Positions 46,312 through 52,462 of a stretch of 52,462 nt of DNA are shown one piece after another. Where the stretch lies: the NCBI GenBank assembly GCA_958430865.1, contig CAUDNR010001001.1, positions 1 to 52,462 of the forward strand. The letters are read 5' to 3'. Under the pieces are notes generated by a model, which did no database searches, was not told the DNA's origin, and was given only the letters and a program-made list of their open reading frames with translations. How positions within the stretch are numbered: position 1 is the stretch's first letter; each line of letters starts with the position of its first letter. Position numbers and translations under genes: made by a program. Origin of the DNA: Entrophospora sp. SA101 (taxonomy: Eukaryota; Glomeromycota; Glomeromycetes; Entrophosporales; Entrophosporaceae).

Positions 46312-48416
46312 TTATATATATATTTACAGGCTATAGCTTGTAAAAAAGAATAATTCTTGCAATTTATTATTTGGGATCTGTTACTAGAAAAATCGAGCTA
46401 CAAGCTGTTTTTTTTTTTTTTTTTTTTGAGTCTTTTTACTCAATAATAATCTCTAATATAAGGATTTTATAATCGGTGAAAAAACCGAACCCTGTTTGCA
46501 TAATGAAAAAATGAGATGCAAGGCTTCTCTTTATAGATTAAAAAACATAAAAATAATTTTTTTGTACTTTATTTTTAAATTATATTAAAATATTACACCA
46601 TTAAACCAAACAAACAATGATTGCTAAATTGACAATCCTCGCCTGATGATGATTCTTACAAAAATAAATTGCCTCCAATTTCTAGTCATAGCCGCAACTA
46701 GATTTAAGCCACTAAGAAGCTAAAAATATGAACTTGTCATTATTTATTAACGATTATTAATAAAGGTGTGAAAAAAAATTATAAATTCGGAATAGAAAAC
46801 TTTTTACCCGATATAAATATTTGGAAAATCCAAACTTCTGCTTTTTTTTTTTTTAAAAAAAAAAAGAAAGTCTCTAGCAATCTGAAATATCCTATATAGC
46901 TGATTGTAAATTGGAATTTTGTTGAATGCAAATGCCAAATGACAAAAGGCAAATTGTAAAAGCCTGTCAACAAATTTTTATAAACTGAATTTTTAGGGAA
47001 GGATGAAATCAAGATTGAAACATTATAACAAATTTTAATAATAATAATTATTACAAAAAAACAATGATAGGCGTCGCAACAACATTATCATTTCACATCA
47101 ATAATTTACCAACTTTATTATCAAAAAAAAAATTTTTTTTAAAAAAACAATCAAATCTCCATAACTCATCTCGGTTAGTATTAAAGATTGGTGTATTCAG
47201 GAAGGAAGTGTCTTCTTTCATAATTATTTCATTTTATTCATTATTCTTTTCATAATAATAGTGTGTACTCACATACATTGTACATATAATAAATGAGTTT
47301 GTAGGAATGATTTGATGATATGATCTAATAAAAAATGAAATAATGACAACGTAATGGTTAGAGTGAATAAGGACAATAGCATTGCATTTGAGAATATCAA
47401 TGATAACCCCATTTTTTATGTTAAATAAGGAGGAAAAAATTGTTTGATATTCTATAAACAGTCTAAAGTTTAAAAAAATCCCCTTGTTTTCCATTTGCAG
47501 AGAATTGTCTAATGATGATTGAAAGAATCTTGACTTTAAATTTTTGTGAATAAATGAATTTTGATCAAAAGTAAAAAAAATTGGCTAAAAAAAGAGTTAG
47601 CCGATTCTTTTATTATTATTTTTTTAAAAAAAATTCGTAATTCGTGATAAACGACATGCATTTTAAATAGTCAAATGTGAATAGTCATAAAGAAAATTAA
47701 TTAATAGCTAGAATCTTGAATCGGGTTCTAATTATTTTTATAGAAATTTAAAACGACAAAACGTCCCACTTTAAATGTAAAATCTTGTTCCAATAGATGA
47801 AATAAAGCCACATTCACATTATGGGCTAGATTTACTGCCTATTGAAGTAAATTATTGTCATATTTAAAAATAATTGATAACAGTTGATTAGGCACAAGGT
47901 TTAATAATATGGGAAATTAGATTTTGTTCAAGATTTTTAATATCACAAAAAAAACCCCTTTTTTAATAAATTTTAGTCCTTAAAAACTTTGTATTAATCA
48001 TGAATAAATTGACTTTTCAAGTGATTCTGAAAGAAGTGAAAGCGAATTTATATCAACCATCACATTTTAGAGAACATTTCTGAAGATAGCAATGTTACCG
48101 AGAAGAATCAGAATGATTACAAAACTGGATGATAGTATGCATTTCCCAACTAGGAAAGTTAGTATCAGGTATATTAAACAATGAGCGCAACAACAAGGAT
48201 TTAAGCAAAAATTTGAGAAATGACATACGAAAACAAACTCTTATTTGTAATTGTGACAGTCAGTACTAATAAAAAAAAAGTAGAATCAAACTGTAACTGA
48301 TCCCATAAAAAATAATCTACATTTCATAATGAACATTTTGGTCACTTAATTGAACCTTCTGCAAGAAGATTTGAGTCAAAAAAGCAATTTACAGTCCCCG
48401 GCGAAAAGAATGGTGG

Positions 48417-48548
48417 TTAGTTTTTTAATCTTCGTGCAATTACATAAGCCTTTCTTTTAGCATATTCAGTAAATTTCTTAAATTTATATTTATCAGGATC
48501 ATTTTTATCACAACCTCTAACTTTGCATGGACCATTATTTGCATTCAT
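48417..48548 (-). CDS. small 43-aa Cys-containing ORF (right arm copy)
   Basis: Mirror copy of 12590-12721 with the same CKVRGC start region. It sits 418 bases from the left TIR of the DDE transposon. Confidence 0.4.
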   Translation of the reverse strand: MNANNGPCKVRGCDKNDPDKYKFKKFTEYAKRKAYVIARRLKN

Positions 48549-49258
48549 TTTGGCAATTAAAATTTGATTTGATTGTTAAAATTTTATTTTATTTTATTTT
48601 GATTTTAACTTCAAACTACAAGTCCTATATATATGGGGCATGCTGCAACAAAACCAGACAAGGTATTACCAAGTATTTTAGGGATCAAAATTTAGCAATG
48701 TGATTATTAAAATCACCCATTTTTTATCTTCTTGATATTAAGTATATGTAGAATTACCTCTATATAAAAATAGTTAATATGAAACTTATTTATATCAGGT
48801 CTACTACATCAGGAAAATGGGTACAAATATTATGCGTATATAATACGCAATTGCAGGGATTAAGCATATAATATATGTACAATTTGCATACATAAAAAAA
48901 TACATGATTTGTACGCATATTATCAGTCATCTGTAATTTCACGGGATCGACATGTCTACTGCTGTATGGTGTGTGTCACCTAAAGTCATCAAGAATTTAT
49001 GGGTGACTTTAAAATGTATCTAGTCCCTCAATTTTTATGCTACAAAAAAAAGAAACTGTAAAAATGATAGATTAGAATTTCCTCTTTCAAAATTACGGTT
49101 TACTTTTTTGATTTCTCAATTATGTACAAAGTTATTAAGGTTTAAAAACACACAAGTTTACTAGTATATTTCAAATTTCGGACGCTGATCATTCAAATTC
49201 TGTCCAATAAAATTCCTCCTAATAACAATCAATTTATGTCACACGAGAAATAACACGT

Positions 49259-49364
49259 AACTTTTGAAATTGAATATTAAAATATTTTATGCATAACTTT
49301 TGAATTGAATATTAAGATATTTTACACATAACTTTTGAATTGAATATTAAGATATTTACATCAA
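49259..49364. repeat. three tandem about 35-bp subterminal repeats
   Basis: Units begin aacttttgaattgaatatta and continue agatattttacacat. The first unit is 36 bp, the second 35, and the third diverges at its end. They lie between the left TIR and the transposase ATG and may be the transposase-binding or promoter repeats of the element. Confidence 0.65.
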
Positions 49365-49420
49365 TATTAATTAAATCATTATTAATTGTTATAAAAGTTC
49401 AATCAACCAAACAAGATAAA

Positions 49421-51615
49421 ATGCCTTTATCTTCAAAAGGAAAAAGAAAAAGTAAAAATCAAGTAAGAAATGCAGAAGGTAAGTATGAATCAAAAAAGGC
49501 ATGCCAAGATGATAACATCATTATGGATGATTACAATCATGAAATTTTTGGTACAATTGAGCATGGTGTAGTAAATTATGATAGTGATGAATTAAAAAAC
49601 ATTGACGCTGGTGACAGTGAATTGGATGCTGGTAGTGAAAGTGGTTGGGATGATGTAGATGATATGGAGGAGGAAATTAAAATAAATCAAAAGCTCAAAG
49701 AATTAAAATTGGAGTGGAAGGAAAATGTTCAGCTGGAGAAAACTAAAAGAGGACCATACATGAGAGGTAAGACACCAAAATCCACTTATTATGATAAATA
49801 TGGACCAAGTGGCTTGTTTACCAAAGCAGCTGCTGGAAATGAAAAAATTACAAGTCTTTTTAAAGTTCAAACTAAGGATCCAGAGCAGTTCAGGTATAAC
49901 ACAACAGAAGAAGCTTTAAGTGATTCAGAAGAGGAAAAAATTAATCTTAACAATTATTTAATTAAAGAAAAAATAACAGAGTTGAAAGATCAATTAGAGA
50001 AAAAGCATAAAGAAATGAATGTAATTGAATATAATCAAAAGAGAGCCATTTATGAATATCTTGTATTATTGGATGATAAAGGATGTGGAAGAATTGATGC
50101 TAGTTTGCAGGTAGCTAAAAAAGTTTTTATAGGTGCTGGTCCATGGAAAGCACAAAAGATTAGATATGCTGCAAATTATTGGTTGCTTAACAATAAACTT
50201 CCAATGTCTAGACATGGTAAACATCAAAAAACTGTTAGATTAATTGATGATGAAGATGTTGCAGAAAAATGTCAAGTTTGGATTCGTGAAAAAAATTACC
50301 ATGCAACACCATCTTCTTTTAAAACATTTATTGAACAAAATTTGTTGCCCAACATTGGAATTGCAAAAAAAAAAGATATTTCTTTAAGTACTGCAAAAAG
50401 ATGGTTAAACATTCTTGGTTACACTTTTAAACTACATCATCAAGGAACGTATTATGATGGACATGAAAGGGAAGATGTTCTGCAATATAGGAAAGTGTTC
50501 TTAGAAAAAATGTTTGACCATGAGAAGTATATGTCCAAATATGAAGGTGAAACAATGGATAGAATAATCCCTAACTTACCTGAAGGAGAAAAAGAAAGAA
50601 TTCTTGTAGTTCATGATGAGAGTATTTTCTATTCTAATGATGGTAAACGTGGAGTGTGGACCAAGAATGGTGAGATGCCACTGAGAAAAAAGGGAAATGG
50701 CAGATCAATTATGGTTAGTGAATTTTTAACAGAAGTTAATGGATGCCTTCGTTTGCAACAAGCTGACATAGAGAAACATCCATATGTACCTGAAGAAGCA
50801 CAATGTTATTTAAAGCCTGGCATAAATCAAGATGGTTATTGGACAGCAGAACATCTTCTTGAGCAAATCGAATATAAAGCAATCCCTATTTTTGAGGCAT
50901 TATATCCAGATTGCATAGCTGTATTTGCTTTTGATAATAGTTCTAACCATGCTGCATTCAGAAATGATGCTTTGGTTGCAAAACGAATGAATCTAAAACC
51001 AGGTGGCAAGCAACCTGTTATGCGTGATACTTACTTTGGAGAAGATAAACAGCCACAATCAATGGTTTTTCCATCTACACATCCTGATGAGAAACTTAGA
51101 AACAAACCTAAGGGCATAAAACAAGTGTTAATAGAAAGAGGAAAATGGTCATCTCAAGGATTAATATTAGAATGCAAAGAATGTAAAGAAAATATTAAAG
51201 ATGATTCAAGAAAATCTTGTTGTGCACGTTGTGTATTATCATTGGAACCAGATTTTTTAGCACAAAAAGGAGCAATTGAAGAGCTGATTGAGAATGCTGG
51301 ACATAAATGCATCTTTTTTCCAAAATTTCACTGTGAGCTAAACTTTATTGAAAGATATTGGGGTGCTGCTAAATGATATCTGAGAGAAAATTGTGATTAT
51401 TCATGGGAGGGTTTAAAAAAAACAGTACCTGAAAGTCTTGAATCAGTATCTTTAATTACAATTAGGAAATTTTCAAGAAAGTGTTGGCGTTATATGGACT
51501 TATATAGAAAAGAAATCAGTGGTAAATTAGCAGAGTATGTGTCAAAAAATATAGATCTCATACGAGAATACCAGATGGTGTAATTGAAGAATTAAATGGA
51601 ATTAATATAGAATAA
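49421..51615 (+). pseudogene. DDE-superfamily transposase, disrupted by a stop and a frameshift
   Basis: The ATG at 49421 opens 651 codons to a TGA at 51374-51376. The N-terminus is basic, then acidic (DELKNIDAGDSELDAGSESG). A helix-turn-helix-like part lies near 50040-50420 (LSTAKRWLNILGYTFKLHHQ). The catalytic triad fits VVHDES (D, about 50614), FAFDNSSNH (D, about 50932) and NFIERYWGAAK (E, about 51350). A Cys cluster (CKECKENI...CCARC) sits between the second D and the E. After the TGA the same frame continues with YLRENCDYSWEGL and more for about 57 codons. Then an A6 run at 51544-51549 shifts the frame; in the new frame RSHTRIPDGVIEELNG leads to TAA at 51615. The TGA is one C-to-T change from CGA (Arg), the residue expected after WGAAK. 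The protein belongs to the IS630/Tc1-like DDE group by motif spacing. Confidence 0.82.
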
Positions 51616-51718
51616 TAATAAATTGCTTTTAAAAAAATTAACCAATAAAAATTCATTGATAGCTATCTGAAATTTCGGAATGATCTACATTTTTGATGAG
51701 TATAGATGACATGCACCA

Positions 51719-52462
51719 TACCAGTTCAAATATGATTGTCCGAGGTCCTAAATAAACCAGTTTAATTCAATAAATGTTACACTAATAAGGCGCACCAATA
51801 AAATAAATTGCTTGGAGACAAGGGTGCATTGAACCACATATTTGAGGGGGAATCTTATTAAATCTGCCTCTATAGTCGATATCAGTCAGATTATTCATTT
51901 TATTTTCTTTTTGGAAATAACTTTTAAGTATCTCTACAATTGTCCTATATGGAAGAAAGATAACATGAATTTGTTTTCCAATCCTGCTTTTGAGGACATT
52001 GTGTGGCTTTCTCAAAATTGTTCCTTAAAAAATTTTGTTTCTGCATGGTCCTAGCATTATCATTACCTGGATTATATAGCTCAAGTCATCTAAAACTGAC
52101 TAATTTTATTCAGCATTTTTGAAGCCCATCACATGGACACACAGAGCACTTTTGGACTCAAACTCTTCATAGTTTTATATAGTAAATTTCAAAGAATAAT
52201 TCTATGAAAAGTTTGATGTAAAATATTTATTACTTAAAAAGTTATGGTGGTTTGAATATTAGTAACTTTCTATATTTTAAATAATGCTTATCCTAAATTT
52301 TACCACCTCTTCCATTGATCATTAACTATTAAGGAATGGTCTTCACCCGAATTTTTTTAAGGGTAGAGTTCGGTTACACAGTATGTCAGATAGAAATGGA
52401 TGGCAAAATGTGTTGATCATTGAAACAAAAATATGGCACAACCATGATTTAACATTCAACAC
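51719..52462. other. right flank, no supported gene
   Basis: Frames here (51782-52015 minus; 51842-52054 plus) lack convincing motifs, and the first lacks an ATG. Short pieces look like old transposon DNA but cannot be assigned. Nothing in this flank matches the left flank of the inverted repeat. Confidence 0.35.

Larger units (their letters stand above)
31220..49164. repeat. right arm of the giant inverted repeat
   Basis: Reverse complement of 11973-28799 plus a 1,119-bp rearranged insertion at 32736-33854. It starts immediately after the N gap and ends inside the transposon at 49164 (ctag then tatatt). Gene order and frames are those of the left arm, mirrored. Confidence 0.95.
48967..51718 (+). 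mobile_element. DDE (Tc1/mariner-IS630-like) DNA transposon with TIRs
   Basis: The left end reads tggtgtgtgtcacctaaag and on to tcatcaagaa. The reverse complement of the right end reads tggtgcatgtcatctatac and on to tcatcaaaaa. About 27 of 33 positions match. Both ends are preceded by TA (48965-48966 and 51719-51720), as expected for a TA target duplication. The element is 2,752 bp and holds one transposase gene in the plus direction. The first 198 bases lie inside the inverted-repeat arm, so they have a mirror copy at 11973-12171. Confidence 0.7.

Noticed and set aside
49340..49420. N-terminal extension of the transposase
   Set aside because: The frame is open but starts on TTG within tandem repeats; the first ATG at 49421 is the natural start.
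51782..52015. 77-codon minus-strand frame in the right flank
   Set aside because: No ATG and no similarity to known transposase motifs that I can see.
1..52462. tRNA or rRNA genes
   Set aside because: No convincing T-loop and anticodon-stem combination or rRNA-like stretch found by eye on either strand.

Overview
The window is nuclear DNA from a filamentous fungus. It is very AT-rich. Its genes are broken by many short GT-AG introns, and it carries decayed transposon DNA and low-complexity A/T tracts. A full Polycomb E(z) methyltransferase, a family of small SAM-methyltransferases in tandem, Asn-rich protein tracts and lineage-specific repeat ORFs all suit an early-diverging mycelial fungus. 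I think a Glomeromycotina/Rhizophagus-like genome is most likely, but this is inference from style and not from a database match.

Layout. (1) 1-9.4 kb is ordinary single-copy gene space. It holds a UBL3/MUB-type prenylated ubiquitin-fold protein (+), a PIH1D1/Nop17-type R2TP subunit (-), a MITE-like element between divergent genes, an unrecognised basic protein (+), and a 17-exon E(z)/EZH2 histone H3K27 methyltransferase (+). (2) 9.4-12 kb is gene-poor. It holds a six-copy 45-bp minisatellite and a frameshifted relic of a repeat-family gene. (3) 11,973-28,799 is the left arm of a giant inverted repeat. 31,220-49,164 is the right arm, which starts directly after a 10-N gap. Mirrored positions sum to 61,138 over most of the arms, so about 15.8 kb aligns with no net length change, and I saw only one substitution there and two small differences at the outer ends. 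Each arm carries two paralogous SAM-methyltransferase genes, a Rab geranylgeranyltransferase alpha gene and an Mtq1/HemK-type gene with their 3' ends 6 bp apart, and a broken KEOPS CGI121 copy. (4) The 2.4-kb centre (28.8-31.2 kb) has a Ser-rich possible BTB-like gene, a short relic that looks like a bacterial antitoxin, and repeats built on TCGACT and TACTAA. (5) 48,967-51,718 is a DDE transposon with TIRs. Its transposase is broken by a stop and a frameshift. The outer edge of the inverted repeat lies inside it.

How it fits together. The single-copy left part encodes housekeeping and chromatin functions: R2TP assembly, PRC2 and membrane-anchored UBL. The duplicated part doubles Rab prenylation and mitochondrial release-factor methylation genes and gives four copies of a small methyltransferase. 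The right arm has an extra 1,119 bp with a template-switch structure: a 621-bp inverted copy flanked by two copies of a 498-bp segment. The main question is whether the inverted duplication is real or an assembly product. The N gap, the near-perfect identity and the chimeric insert leave both open. I see no operon, CRISPR array, tRNA or rRNA.
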